In this document: piece after piece, positions 18,913-28,366 of the stretch
How the letters are laid out: each line of letters starts with the position of its first letter
Position numbering within the stretch: the first letter of the stretch is position 1
Source of the DNA: Myxococcales bacterium
Lineage (GTDB): Bacteria > Myxococcota_A > UBA9160 > UBA4427
Length of the DNA: 57,330 nt
Direction: 5' to 3'
Assembly (NCBI GenBank): GCA_022563535.1
Contig: JADFNE010000027.1
Span: 1 to 57,330 of the forward strand
Position numbers and translations under genes: made by a program
Notes under the pieces: model-generated
The model's input: only the letters and a program-made list of their open reading frames with translations
The model's database searches: none
Told to the model about the DNA's origin: nothing

Positions 18913-20084
18913 GGGTTCTCCTCCATATGGGCAAGGGCGGAGTCGGAAAGACGACGCTTTCATTGGCGACGGCGCTGGGTTGTGCACGCGCGGGGCACCG
19001 GGTGATCGTGTTGTCGACCGACACCGCTCATAGCCTGGGAGACGCTCTTGGCCGCCCGGTTGGCCCGAAGTCCGTCGACATTGCAGAGCGCGTGGTCGCG
19101 CGCGAAGTCAGCGTGTTCGAAGAACTCTCGCACTCATGGTTCGAAATTCAAAACTGGCTGCGTGAGCTCTTGCGCGATGAAGCCGACGAGATGGTGGTCG
19201 AAGAACTGCTGGTCTTTCCCGGTTTGGAAGAGCTCATGGCTCTGCGAGCCGTGTGCGAAGTCGAAGCCAGCGGTGAATTCGACGTCTGCGTCGTGGACTG
19301 CGCGCCAACCGGTTCGGCCCTGCGCATGCTGCGCTATCCAGACGTGCTCGAGATCTTCATGGAGCACTTCTTCGAGTTCGAGCGAAAGGGCGCCCAGCTC
19401 CTCCGCCCTCTGCTGAATGGTCCTCTACTCAGCGGCATCAACGCTGGGCGCTTGTTGCCGAGCGAAGAGTTTTTCGTCGCATTCGAGCAGCTCTATCGCG
19501 AAGTCTCGGATGTGCGTAAGATTTTGATGGACAACACACGAACGAGCGCGCGACTCATCGTCAACCCGGCCCAGGTCGTGATCGCAGAATCTCGGCGAAC
19601 GTACGCGTATCTCGGCCTATACGGTGTTGCGACCGACGCGGTGCTGATCAATCGGGTTTTGCCGAGTTGTGCCGCGGATGGCTATTTCGCGCGCTGGGCG
19701 GAACGCGAAGCAACCGGATTGGCCGAGATCGCTGAATCGTTTCCGATTCCCCAATTCACGGCGCCCCTACACAATCGAGAGATCATCGGAATTCCCGCCC
19801 TCGAACAGCTAGCGAGCGAAGTCTACAACGCGCGAGATCCCGCCGAGGTCATGACCCGTGCCCGGCCATTTCGCGTGCGAAAACAGGGTCGGCAGACGCT
19901 GTTGGAAATTGATCTGCATGGAATCGAAAAAGACGAGATTGAGCTTCTCAGCACCGGAAGCGAGCTTCATCTACGGGTGCGCGATGTCGCGCGGCGTATT
20001 TCTTTACCCTCGTCGATCGCCGGCAAGCCGATTGCGCGTTCTCATTTCTCGCAGGGGGTGCTGCATGTTCTTTTCTGCGACTGA
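18909..20084 (+). CDS. ArsA/Get3-family ATPase, second of a tandem pair
   Basis: Starts with GTG in a GTGA overlap with its paralogue. The 391-residue product repeats the architecture: GKGGVGKTTL (8-17), a canonical TDTAHSL switch I, VVDCAPTGSALRMLRYP, and the C-terminal HSP20-like segment (LLEIDLHGIEKDEIELL, RRISLPSSIAGK). Tandem fused-domain ArsA pairs are known in mycobacteria and green sulfur bacteria and may form heterodimers. The first copy has the altered switch I and this one the standard one, which suggests division of labour. The client is unknown. Confidence 0.85.
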   Translation: MRVLLHMGKGGVGKTTLSLATALGCARAGHRVIVLSTDTAHSLGDALGRPVGPKSVDIAERVVAREVSVFEELSHSWFEIQNWLRELLRDEADEMVVEELLVFPGLEELMALRAVCEVEASGEFDVCVVDCAPTGSALRMLRYPDVLEIFMEHFFEFERKGAQLLRPLLNGPLLSGINAGRLLPSEEFFVAFEQLYREVSDVRKILMDNTRTSARLIVNPAQVVIAESRRTYAYLGLYGVATDAVLINRVLPSCAADGYFARWAEREATGLAEIAESFPIPQFTAPLHNREIIGIPALEQLASEVYNARDPAEVMTRARPFRVRKQGRQTLLEIDLHGIEKDEIELLSTGSELHLRVRDVARRISLPSSIAGKPIARSHFSQGVLHVLFCD

Positions 20085-20542
20085 GATGGGCCGATTTGTT
20101 CGACTCGTGCAATCCGGCGTGGTAGCCTCGCCGCGCGTGAGCCTCAGCCGGATCCAGCCCCCCCGAGGTCCCTCCAGGTCCCAGCTGAGCTAACGGCCTT
20201 GTAACTAGAAAGAAAGATCTAGTGACTGGAAAGAGGCCCGACGATGAACACGAAGGACGACCGGACAGCCAAAATGGGGTTATTTAGCCACGTGTGTTCG
20301 CGTTTCCACTGCGGTCTACCTTCCCCGAAACCAATTCAGTCATCAAATCGATCAATCCGAGTTAAAGACAGAACCCCCCGACCCGAAAAGAAATGTGCAA
20401 GTTCTTGAATCGGAGCGCGTTAGGTCGGAAGAAATCGCATGTTCATTCATGCGCAGGGTGAGCGCCGAATGCACCGTGGGGCACGGTGCGGCACCGCTCT
20501 GGAAACTCAGGGGTCGCTATCGATATGCATGTTAATTGCGGA
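20085..20542. other. Intergenic region upstream of AMIN-domain gene
   Basis: About 460 bp without a convincing gene. A short ATG frame from 20244 (about 54 codons, starting MNTKDDRTAKMGLF) follows a GAAAGAGG sequence but has no recognisable features. An ATG frame open from 20486 joins the downstream gene; its first 19 residues are not signal-like, so they are treated as leader DNA. No hairpin with a T-run was recognised after the ArsA gene. Confidence 0.4.
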
Positions 20543-22132
20543 ATGAAACGGGCAAAAGCTCGTGGCGTGCCGGGGAAAAGGGGGCGATCGCGTCGAGCGA
20601 TGTTCCGTTTACTTTCTTCGGTGTTCGCCATTGGGTTTTGCGCAATGTCTACAGCGGCCGTTGCTGCTGAAGTCGTAGATATGCGACTGGGACGACATGC
20701 GGGCTTCACGCGAGTCGTATTCGAACTCGACGCGCCCGCGGGTTATAGCCTGGAGCAGAACGTGCTCGAAGACGGGAGCACAGAACTCGTAGTGACCCTG
20801 GACGCGAGTGCTGTCGACCAGGAAAAGTCGCTTGACAAGTCGCTGGTCAAGGGAGTTCGGCTCACCGGTAAGGGCAGCCAGTCGGTGGCGCGCATTCGTC
20901 TCGGCGCCGGCAAGCTGCGGGTCAAGGAGATGATCCTCGGAAGCCCGCCGCGAATCGTATTGGATGTGCTCGCACCGGCTAGAGCTGCAAAGACCGCGAA
21001 GGCAGACACGCCAACGACTACACCGACGGGAAAGGCTGCTCCGGCGGCTGCGCCGCCCAAGATCGCAAGTGTGTCGCGGACCACGTGGCAGGTCGAAGCC
21101 AACCCTCCGGTTGCTTCGCTCAATCACGGTGCGGTGCCTGGGCGGGTAGCAAAACCATCCGCGGTCGCACCTGCGGCAAGGCCCGCTGCGAAGCCAACGG
21201 CGGTTGCTCCGGCAAAGCCCACTGCGATGGTCGCCAAAAAGCCTCCGGTCGTTGTGCCCAAAGCGCCCGCAAGGACTGTGGCTGTAGCGCCAAAGACATC
21301 GGTCACCGTGCCGGCAAAGACACCGCCTCCACCGGCACGTCAGAAGCCTGCCAAGAACACGCGTTCGATGCCCACCGCGCCGGCTGCAATTCCTCAGTCT
21401 AAATCGCTGCTCACGGCCACCAACATCGGCGGAGGTCTGGCACTGCTGGGTCTAGTCGGTGGCGGCACGTTCTTCATGATGCGTCGCCGCGGTGGTGCGG
21501 AACTGCTCGACGAAGATGATTTAGAGCAGGATCCGTTCTCGACCGACAATCCGTTTGCAGAGATCAACGACGCTTCGGAACTCGTCGATGCACCCTCGCA
21601 AGCGGAAGAAACAGCGGAGATTCCGATTGCGACTGTTGTGGACGAATTCGACTCGGACACCGCCGCTGAAGACGCGGATATCCCGGTGGCAAAGGTATCT
21701 GCCGACTCGGGACCCGGAGAAGGTTTATTCGATACCTCGGTGACGGAATCACTCGCAGCCGAAGACACGGACACACCAGTCAATATGCCCGACGCGCCAA
21801 GCGCCGAAGGCTCAGGAGACAACATGGAAGCCTACGGAGATTCGACGGAAGATACGGTCGTGAACACGATGCCCCCGATTCCGGGTGCTGGAGACAGCTC
21901 GGACACGATGCGCATGCTGCGCGAGTTTGAACAGCGCATGGCGGCGATGGAAGCGCGGCTCGACGAAGTCAGTGAAGCGAAGGAGCGACTCGAGCGACAA
22001 GTCGCGGCCCAGACCGAGGAACTGCGGGTACAGCGTGCCGCAATTGCACGAACCCAACGCGCCCTGCGAAACCTGAGCCGACCCGACGACGAATCGCCGA
22101 CGGAGCCAGCACTGCGGGATTCGAACTCCTAG
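20543..22132 (+). CDS. AMIN-domain envelope protein with transmembrane helix and coiled coil
   Basis: From the ATG at 20543, 529 residues. A basic start and hydrophobic stretch ending AMSTAAVAAE form a signal peptide. Next comes an AMIN-like beta domain (VVDMRLGRHAGFTRVVFELD, about 41-150), which in other proteins binds peptidoglycan or helps place secretins. A long Ala/Pro/Lys-rich linker follows, then a transmembrane helix (GGGLALLGLVGGGTFFMM, about 308-328), an acidic region, and a coiled coil (MRMLREFEQRMAAMEARLDE...). The layout recalls FimV-like cell-pole or pilus assembly factors. The exact role is unknown. Confidence 0.7.
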   Translation: MKRAKARGVPGKRGRSRRAMFRLLSSVFAIGFCAMSTAAVAAEVVDMRLGRHAGFTRVVFELDAPAGYSLEQNVLEDGSTELVVTLDASAVDQEKSLDKSLVKGVRLTGKGSQSVARIRLGAGKLRVKEMILGSPPRIVLDVLAPARAAKTAKADTPTTTPTGKAAPAAAPPKIASVSRTTWQVEANPPVASLNHGAVPGRVAKPSAVAPAARPAAKPTAVAPAKPTAMVAKKPPVVVPKAPARTVAVAPKTSVTVPAKTPPPPARQKPAKNTRSMPTAPAAIPQSKSLLTATNIGGGLALLGLVGGGTFFMMRRRGGAELLDEDDLEQDPFSTDNPFAEINDASELVDAPSQAEETAEIPIATVVDEFDSDTAAEDADIPVAKVSADSGPGEGLFDTSVTESLAAEDTDTPVNMPDAPSAEGSGDNMEAYGDSTEDTVVNTMPPIPGAGDSSDTMRMLREFEQRMAAMEARLDEVSEAKERLERQVAAQTEELRVQRAAIARTQRALRNLSRPDDESPTEPALRDSNS

Positions 22133-22236
22133 TCGCAAAATCAGTAACGCGAATTGACCTGCCCCTCATCATCGAACTAGCTCTAGTGAGCTCGAACGAG
22201 GTGGGGGGCTCGTCATTTGTGGAGCAGGGTTGCGGC

Positions 22237-23112
22237 TCAAGCTTCGAGGTCGCAAAGAATGAGCGCGCCGGTGGCGCCGCCGAACTCGCAATGGGGAAGG
22301 AACAGTGGCTTGCGGCCCATGTCATGGGTTCTCGCGGCCAGGACATCGCGCAAGAAGGGGTTGCCGCGCAAGGTCGATCCGCCAAACACGATCTGCTCTG
22401 CTTTGCTCACATAGGACAAGCCGCCACAGATCAGACCGACATTTTCACCCACGAGCCCGAGAATTGCGGCGGCGAGATTCTCTGGTTCTTTGCCGCCCGA
22501 CGTATCGCTGATCGTGCCGAGCTTGCCGAATGAGGCAGCGGTGAGATCGTCGGGCAAGTTGATTTCACCGGGGCGATAGATGTCAGACACCATCAGGTCA
22601 ACGCGGGTCCGGTCCCCAGCTTGGGCAAGAGCGCAAATCTCATCAAAGTCATGGGTCCCGATCATGGCTTTCGCCAGACCCAGGATGGTTCCGCCCCCGA
22701 TCGCCGTGCCACCTATGCGGGTTGTCGAGTCGCCGTCCATCAGCAACACCGAGGTTCCGGTGCCGAGCGAGATCAACAGGCTGGGAGAATCGCCCGACCA
22801 GGCTTCGGCATCGAGCAGTCGCCGGGCCCCGGCGCCCCAGGAAGAAAACTCGTCGTGGCGCTGGCAGGGAATGTCCAGCAGTTCGGCGAGCCGCGAAGCT
22901 CCGCCGCCGGTCAAACCCACGTGTTCGGGCTCGAGGGAGAGAATGCGCTGCTTGAGCCGATCGATTTCGGGAGCCGGGAGGCATTCGAAATGCAACTGAC
23001 CACTGGAGTCGCGGAACACGATTTTTGCCAGGGTGGCGCCCAGATCGACTCCCATGGCGCAGGGCGCTTTTGGGGCTGGACTGTGAACTACTGTGTCCTT
23101 CACTTCATCCAT
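22237..23112 (-). CDS. coaW: Type II pantothenate kinase
   Basis: The 291-residue protein has the ASKHA-fold motifs of the eukaryote-like (fumble) pantothenate kinases: GVDLGATLAKIVF (phosphate 1), SLGTGTSVLL (phosphate 2), GGTAIGGGTILGLA, and IVFGGSTLRGNPFLRD near the C-terminus, followed by GGATGALIL. It is close in length to Staphylococcus CoaW (about 267). It phosphorylates pantothenate in the first step of CoA synthesis. Most bacteria use types I or III, so type II is uncommon. It is divergent from gspA. A BadF-type ATPase or other ASKHA kinase is the less likely alternative. Confidence 0.8.
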   Translation of the reverse strand: MDEVKDTVVHSPAPKAPCAMGVDLGATLAKIVFRDSSGQLHFECLPAPEIDRLKQRILSLEPEHVGLTGGGASRLAELLDIPCQRHDEFSSWGAGARRLLDAEAWSGDSPSLLISLGTGTSVLLMDGDSTTRIGGTAIGGGTILGLAKAMIGTHDFDEICALAQAGDRTRVDLMVSDIYRPGEINLPDDLTAASFGKLGTISDTSGGKEPENLAAAILGLVGENVGLICGGLSYVSKAEQIVFGGSTLRGNPFLRDVLAARTHDMGRKPLFLPHCEFGGATGALILCDLEA

Positions 23113-23191
23113 TCTGGGGAGACCGCCGCGAGTTTCGAATAATGTCTTTCGGAATCCATCAGTTACAATCGCACACCGGATATCAATCGAG

Positions 23192-24868
23192 ATGTATACC
23201 GCGTTTTACGGGCTTTTCGAAAAGCCCTTTTCTCTGAGCCCTGACCCTCGCTACCTGTTCTTTGCGGATTCTCACCGCGAGGCGCTGGCACACATGCGCT
23301 ACGGGATCGATCAGGGTGAGGGCTTCATTGCGGTGACGGGTGAGGTGGGGATGGGCAAGTCGACCCTGTGTCGCGCGTTGATCGAAGAGCTTGGCCCCGA
23401 AACCGAAGTGGCGTACCTGTTCAATCCTCCGCGCTCCGCGACCGAGTTGCTGCAGGCGATTGCTCACGAGTACGGACTCGATCCGGCCGGACACCAGCGC
23501 CACGCGCTCAACGATCAACTCAACCAATTTCTGCTCGAACGAAAGCGCTGCGGCCAACAGGTGCTGTTGGTCATCGACGAGGCCCAGAACCTCGACGCAC
23601 ACGTGCTCGAAGAAATTCGCCTGCTGTCCAATCTCGAGACTGCCAACAGCAAACTGATCCAGATTGTGTTGTTGGGTCAGCCGGAACTCGACCGCAAACT
23701 CGACTCCCATGAGTTGCGCCAACTGCGCCAACGCATCAGCGTCCGCTGGTTTTTGACGCCGCTGACCCGGGTCGAGACCAGCGCCTACGTGGCGCATCGA
23801 CTCTATGTTTCGGCCGGTGGAGAGCGCCCAATCTTTACCTCGAGCGCCCAACGAGAAATTTACAAACGCTCGGGTGGAGTCCCTCGTCGGATCAATCTTC
23901 TGGCCGACCGAAGTCTGCTGGCCGGCTACGGCGCAAATGCTGCGCGGATTGGCCCCGGCATCGTGCGTCAGGCGGCGCGCGAGATTGACGAAGGTGGGCG
24001 AATCAAAAAACCGCGCCGCACATCGCTTGTCGCTCTGCGGATCGCCATGGCCCTCGGGTTGTTCGTGCTCGCGGGAGTCCTGGGCAACTTGGTGGGACAC
24101 TCCGATTCATTGCGCAGTCTGGTCGCCGTAAATTTCGGCTCGCGAACGAATTTGGCTCCGGTATCCGCAGCGAAGACGGAATTATCCCCCGAGGAGACGG
24201 CATTCGGAGCGTTGAACGCCGGGGATTCGATTGAACAAACCGGCCCCGTGACGACTCCCATTCCTGCGCCCTTGACTCCAGGACCAGACACCAGTGGCAT
24301 CCCCGCAGCCGAGTTGGAAGGTGCTTCGATCCCTGTTGAAGCGCCTGAATCGGACACCCTGCGCGGCAGCAAGGCCCTGACACCCGGACCGGTGGGAAGC
24401 CGCGCCGAACGCCTGCGCAATACCCTGTTGCCCGGGAGTTTTTTGGGACGCCTGCTCGATCATCAGGACGCAGCCGCGGGGCGCGCAATTGCCCTCAACG
24501 CGATACTCGCTTCTTTTGATCTCCTCCCCGCGTTGGACACTCCATTGGATGACCAGGACATTGCGACCCACCTCGAAGGGCGCGGTCTCTCGGTGTTGCG
24601 AGTTCACGGTGCCACCCTCGAAGAACTTCGCGCGATGAACCACCCAGTGATGCTTTCGCTGCGCACCGAACAAAGAGGATTGCGCAGCGTGGCGCTGCGA
24701 CATCTCGACAACGACAGTGCGTTGCTCTTCGGGGTCACCGGCCTCGATTCTCTGAAGGTTCCCGTTGTCGAAATTGATCACCAGTGGGATGGCGAGGCAC
24801 TGATCGTCTGGGAGAAGCTCCCTCGCGATCAGGGCCCGCGGCTGCTCGACCAGAGAGGTGCAGGATGA
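23192..24868 (+). CDS. gspA: GspA/ExeA-type AAA ATPase
   Basis: The ATG at 23192 gives 558 residues beginning MYTAFYGLFEKPFSLSPDPR, the standard opening of ExeA/GspA and of the exosortase-associated ATPase family. Walker A is GEVGMGKST (50-58) and Walker B LLVIDEAQ (about 125-132). After the AAA part (to about 270) comes one membrane helix (ALRIAMALGLFVLAGVLG) and a periplasmic part whose end resembles the C39-like/peptidoglycan-associated region of GspA. With GspB it is thought to open peptidoglycan for assembly of the type II secretin. The stop overlaps gspB as ATGA. Confidence 0.85.
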   Translation: MYTAFYGLFEKPFSLSPDPRYLFFADSHREALAHMRYGIDQGEGFIAVTGEVGMGKSTLCRALIEELGPETEVAYLFNPPRSATELLQAIAHEYGLDPAGHQRHALNDQLNQFLLERKRCGQQVLLVIDEAQNLDAHVLEEIRLLSNLETANSKLIQIVLLGQPELDRKLDSHELRQLRQRISVRWFLTPLTRVETSAYVAHRLYVSAGGERPIFTSSAQREIYKRSGGVPRRINLLADRSLLAGYGANAARIGPGIVRQAAREIDEGGRIKKPRRTSLVALRIAMALGLFVLAGVLGNLVGHSDSLRSLVAVNFGSRTNLAPVSAAKTELSPEETAFGALNAGDSIEQTGPVTTPIPAPLTPGPDTSGIPAAELEGASIPVEAPESDTLRGSKALTPGPVGSRAERLRNTLLPGSFLGRLLDHQDAAAGRAIALNAILASFDLLPALDTPLDDQDIATHLEGRGLSVLRVHGATLEELRAMNHPVMLSLRTEQRGLRSVALRHLDNDSALLFGVTGLDSLKVPVVEIDHQWDGEALIVWEKLPRDQGPRLLDQRGAG

Positions 24869-25806
24869 GCACGATCCTCAAAGCACTCCGAAAACTGGAA
24901 GAAGACCAACCCGAGCGGCCCGGGGCGAGCTCCATGGAACTCGACCGTCAGATTCTGGCTCGGGGCCGGTCCCAGGGAGGCAGCGAGAGATCGCGACCCT
25001 GGCGGCGTGTCGCTCTGGTGGTGACCGCGGTGCTGTTTTCGGGAGTTGCGGGTGTAGGGGTCACCCTCGTGGCACTCTCCTATTGGCAGACGAGCCTGTT
25101 TGCTTTGCAGAGCGAAGCGATGACGGCCGATGTCGAGATGGAAGACGCGGCCAAAGTCATGGCCGATGTCGCAGCCGCACCGAGTGACTTCGCTCCTGCA
25201 TCCACGCCAGATCTCGCAGAACAACCCAGCGTCGTGATTGTGGCGGACGTATTGAAGCGGCGAGACACCGCGTTCGATGAAACTGCTGCGTCGACATTTG
25301 ATCGTGTCGAGTCGGCCGAGTCGACACCAGTCGCCATATACAACCGCCAACAAGGCCCGATTTCGCGACTGGCGGCCGCGCGCGAAGCGCGCATGACCCG
25401 CGCACCCATAGATGTTCGGTCGCAGGTCGCGTACGAGGAACCCGCGCCAGCCGAACCCGAACCCGTTCAGATCGCGGCGGTGCGAGTCGAAGTTGCGCCG
25501 GCAGAGCCCTTGCCGGTTCCCGTGGTGCAGGATGAACCGGTCGAGGCATCAGCCCCTCCTGCATTGCCCGAGATCGCGCGTGAACCCGTGCCGTCAGTCG
25601 CGGTGGTGAGCACCGTCTGGCATCCGAGGCGTGAGCGCCGCCGCGCCGAATTTTCGGTCGAGGAAGGTGGCGAGATTCGAACCGTGGAGCTGCGCGAGGG
25701 CGATTTTCTCGGACCCCTGAGACTCAGCGAGATTGGTCCCATCGGTGTCACGTTTGAACTCGAAGGCGTGGAAGTCGAGCACCGGGTCGGCGGTACGCGC
25801 AGATAA
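24865..25806 (+). CDS. gspB: GspB-like type II secretion assembly protein
   Basis: ATG at 24865 overlaps the gspA stop. The 313-residue product begins MSTILKALRKLEEDQ, the typical cytoplasmic GspB start. It has one membrane helix (VALVVTAVLFSGVAGVGVTL, about 51-75), a long Ala/Pro/Glu-rich spacer, and ends in a T2SSB-type domain (TVWHPRRERRRAEFSV, GEIRTVELREGDFLGPLRL, IGPIGVTFELEGVEVEHRV). It should pair with GspA across the inner membrane. No other gsp gene is present here, so the secreton must lie elsewhere, or the pair serves another envelope machine. Confidence 0.82.
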   Translation: MSTILKALRKLEEDQPERPGASSMELDRQILARGRSQGGSERSRPWRRVALVVTAVLFSGVAGVGVTLVALSYWQTSLFALQSEAMTADVEMEDAAKVMADVAAAPSDFAPASTPDLAEQPSVVIVADVLKRRDTAFDETAASTFDRVESAESTPVAIYNRQQGPISRLAAAREARMTRAPIDVRSQVAYEEPAPAEPEPVQIAAVRVEVAPAEPLPVPVVQDEPVEASAPPALPEIAREPVPSVAVVSTVWHPRRERRRAEFSVEEGGEIRTVELREGDFLGPLRLSEIGPIGVTFELEGVEVEHRVGGTRR

Positions 25807-25861
25807 CCCGAAAACTGCAGGCTGGTGACTTGGGCGCACATAGATGGACAGGCGCTGGGGA

Positions 25862-26782
25862 TCAGTGAATCGAGACCGTACCGTTCGAGGTGCGGAGCTT
25901 GATCATCGGGCCGCCGAGCCCGAGCTTGCCGCGAACCCGACCCGCGCTTTGAGGGATGTCGGAATCTATCGTGCGGTCGTTGCGGATCACGCCGTTGTCG
26001 ACGCGAATGTCCATTTCAGCGTCGAGATCTTTTGGAAGATCGAGCACGATGCGTCCGTTGCTGGTCGCGAGCTTGACGCCGTCCTCTGAAAGTTTTGCGA
26101 CCGAAGCGCGAATCGATCCGTTCGAGGTCATGGCGTCGATCCCGCCCGTGTGATCGTGTAGCTCTACATTGCCGTTGCTCGACCGCGCCTCGAGCAGGCC
26201 GCAGGTATGCTCGCAGCAGACCTTGGCGTTGGCCGCGCTCAGGGTCAGATCGCCGATCACGTCCTGGATACAGACGCTGCCGTTATCCGAACGCGCGTGG
26301 ACGTTGGCCCGCATGCCGCAAACGTTGACCTTGCCGTTCGCAGACGAAACTTCGATCTGTACATGATTTGGAATTCGAATCGTGAGTGCCACGCGACCGT
26401 GCCGATTCCACTTGCGCGGAATCTCGATGTCAATTTCCAGGATGCCCGCCACCTCTTCCGCGCTGACGCCCATCGTGCCGATCAACTCTGCCGCCGCGAT
26501 CGGACATTCGGCCCGAGCTTGCTTGGTGGCCGTCACTTCGATGTCGTCACGCTCCTCGCCGATGATCGCAGTTCGGCCGTTGGCGTTGTGAATGTGAACG
26601 ACGTTCTTTTCCGGCACCTCGAGCAGTAGGGTTTCTTCGCCCTCGGCCGCTTCGCCCCAGGGGATCCCATTCACCAGGCCGCGGAGAAATCCGCCGAGCA
26701 AACCGTTCGAAAGGCGGGTTCCCGATCGTTCGCCGCGTCCGTGCTGATGGGCGCCCACTACCAGACACTCGCAGGCGCGCAA
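25862..26782 (-). CDS. DUF4097-type beta-repeat protein
   Basis: A 306-residue protein of the DUF4097 (putative adhesin) type. After about 70 residues without a clear signal peptide it has a run of short beta repeats of the form SSNGNVEL, SDNGSVCI, TSNGSIRA, TSNGRIVL and TSNGTVSI, typical of a right-handed beta solenoid. No enzyme motif is seen. The rhomboid protease gene lies 24 bp upstream on the same strand, so they probably share a transcript. DUF4097 proteins are often linked to anti-sigma or envelope-stress loci. The start is uncertain. Confidence 0.65.
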   Translation of the reverse strand: MRACECLVVGAHQHGRGERSGTRLSNGLLGGFLRGLVNGIPWGEAAEGEETLLLEVPEKNVVHIHNANGRTAIIGEERDDIEVTATKQARAECPIAAAELIGTMGVSAEEVAGILEIDIEIPRKWNRHGRVALTIRIPNHVQIEVSSANGKVNVCGMRANVHARSDNGSVCIQDVIGDLTLSAANAKVCCEHTCGLLEARSSNGNVELHDHTGGIDAMTSNGSIRASVAKLSEDGVKLATSNGRIVLDLPKDLDAEMDIRVDNGVIRNDRTIDSDIPQSAGRVRGKLGLGGPMIKLRTSNGTVSIH

Positions 26783-26806
26783 ACGTGACGTGGGTGAGGG
26801 CGCGGT

Positions 26807-27571
26807 CTAATGATACGTGTGGTCATCATCTTCCCTTTTTCTTTCACGGCGCTCTTCTTCGTGAACCGCGCGCAGCTTCTGGCGCATCTGGTAGCGACGC
26901 CATTTCAACTTGAGGGTAGCGATTGTCGGTGCACCGGGGGTGCGCCCCTCGCGCACGAGATACACCCAGCCGACCAACACGCCGCCCAGGTGTCCGACGT
27001 GGCTCACGCCTTGTTGGCCAGAGCTGAACTCCATGAAGAACAGAAAAGGAATCAACCAGATCGCCTTGATGGGGATCGGCGGAAAGATGAGTTGGATGGT
27101 TCGATTGGGCCAGGTGAGGGAATAGGCCAGAAGACATCCCATGACCGCGCCCGAGGCGCCGAGGGTTGGAATCATGAGTGCGTGGGTCAGCGGGCTGATG
27201 CCCATGATCACCGGGATAAAGGGCACGGTCGCAATCAGGAATCCGGCGCCGATGCCACATATGAGGTAGTAGCGGATGAAGCGTTGCTCACCCCAGTGGA
27301 GGGCCATCTGGCTGCCGAACATCCACAGGGCGAACATGTTGAAAATGATGTGAAAGGGAGAATTTACGGAGTGGAGCCACATGTAGGTGAACGGGCGCCA
27401 CAACTCGAAGTTGAGCCAGACCGAAGCCGGCGAGACGACCGCCCAGTCGGACACGAGTCCTTTGGTCAAATACTGAGCGATGAAGACCACGCCGTTCGCG
27501 ATGATCAAATTCTTGATGATGTTTGGAGTTACCGGGGGTCCGAACCCCATCTGGTTACCTCGGCCGTACAC
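26807..27571 (-). CDS. Rhomboid-family intramembrane serine protease
   Basis: The 254-residue polytopic protein has about six hydrophobic helices. The catalytic Ser is in GASGAVMG (Ser140) and the catalytic His in SHVGHLGG (His191). The L1 loop WRPFTYMWLH and HIIFNMFALWMFG (68-86) fit the bacterial rhomboid core. It cleaves transmembrane segments of unknown client proteins. The C-terminal about 45 residues are highly charged (RRERKREDDDH) and lie in the cytoplasm. Confidence 0.9.
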   Translation of the reverse strand: MYGRGNQMGFGPPVTPNIIKNLIIANGVVFIAQYLTKGLVSDWAVVSPASVWLNFELWRPFTYMWLHSVNSPFHIIFNMFALWMFGSQMALHWGEQRFIRYYLICGIGAGFLIATVPFIPVIMGISPLTHALMIPTLGASGAVMGCLLAYSLTWPNRTIQLIFPPIPIKAIWLIPFLFFMEFSSGQQGVSHVGHLGGVLVGWVYLVREGRTPGAPTIATLKLKWRRYQMRQKLRAVHEEERRERKREDDDHTYH

Positions 27572-27775
27572 AAATAAGCACTCCTGATCTCTGGACTCGA
27601 GGAACCTCTACAGGCTCAAGCGTGATGGGGGTGGATCTATTCGTCGTGACGAATCGACTGGCAAACGTGCCTCGGGTTCGTCCAAAGGCGGGGCGCCTCA
27701 CCCAACGGACAAAAAAAGGCTACGGATTCTGGCTAGTTCCGTCAACGTTGGCCGAAAATGAGCAATTAGCCCGTT

Positions 27776-28309
27776 TCAGGCGCCGGCACCATCGAGTCGG
27801 CCCAGGAGTCGCGCGGCTTTTATCAGCGCAATGATGCTCTTTGCATCGGTCAGTTCCCCGGACCAGATGAGCTCCAGGGCACTTTCGAGGGTCATGGGCG
27901 CCTGCTCGATGATCTCGTCGTCCTCTAAGGCTTGAGGGACATCCTCGAGGTCGAAGGCGGCAAACAGGTAGATTTGCTCGTCGGTGAAGCCCGGGGTAGT
28001 GAAAATCGACCCCAGAGGCTCGATGCGGCCGGCCTTCTTGCCGGTTTCCTCCTCGAGTTCTCTACCTGCACAAATTATGGGCTCTTCCCCCGGTTCGAGT
28101 TTGCCCGCGGGTACCTCGAAAATCGTTCCCCCGGCCGCGTGCCTGAATTGGCGGATCAGCAGCACGCGATCGTCGTCCAGGAACGGAACCACCGCAGCTG
28201 CGCCCGGGTGACGGATCAGGTCGAGGGTGGCCGTGCGGCCGTTGGGAAGCACGACCTCCTCGGTCACCATCTCGAGAAACTTGCCTCGGTATCGCCCCAC
28301 CACGGCCAT
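27776..28309 (-). CDS. Nudix hydrolase, ADP-ribose pyrophosphatase-like
   Basis: The 177-residue enzyme has a complete Nudix box: G-x5-E-x7-REL-EEETG, seen as GKLEPGEEPIICAGRELEEE (about 69-88). The preceding strand HAAGGTIFEVPAG and the length are typical of the ADP-ribose/NDP-sugar pyrophosphatase group. It hydrolyses a nucleoside diphosphate linked to a second moiety. An AAGGAGGCGTC ribosome binding site precedes the ATG. It is divergent from the alpha/beta hydrolase gene. Confidence 0.9.
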   Translation of the reverse strand: MAVVGRYRGKFLEMVTEEVVLPNGRTATLDLIRHPGAAAVVPFLDDDRVLLIRQFRHAAGGTIFEVPAGKLEPGEEPIICAGRELEEETGKKAGRIEPLGSIFTTPGFTDEQIYLFAAFDLEDVPQALEDDEIIEQAPMTLESALELIWSGELTDAKSIIALIKAARLLGRLDGAGA

Positions 28310-28366
28310 GACGCCTCCTTTTCAATACGCTGTGAGGGTAGCCGCAGGGGGGTTGGCGCGGCAGTC

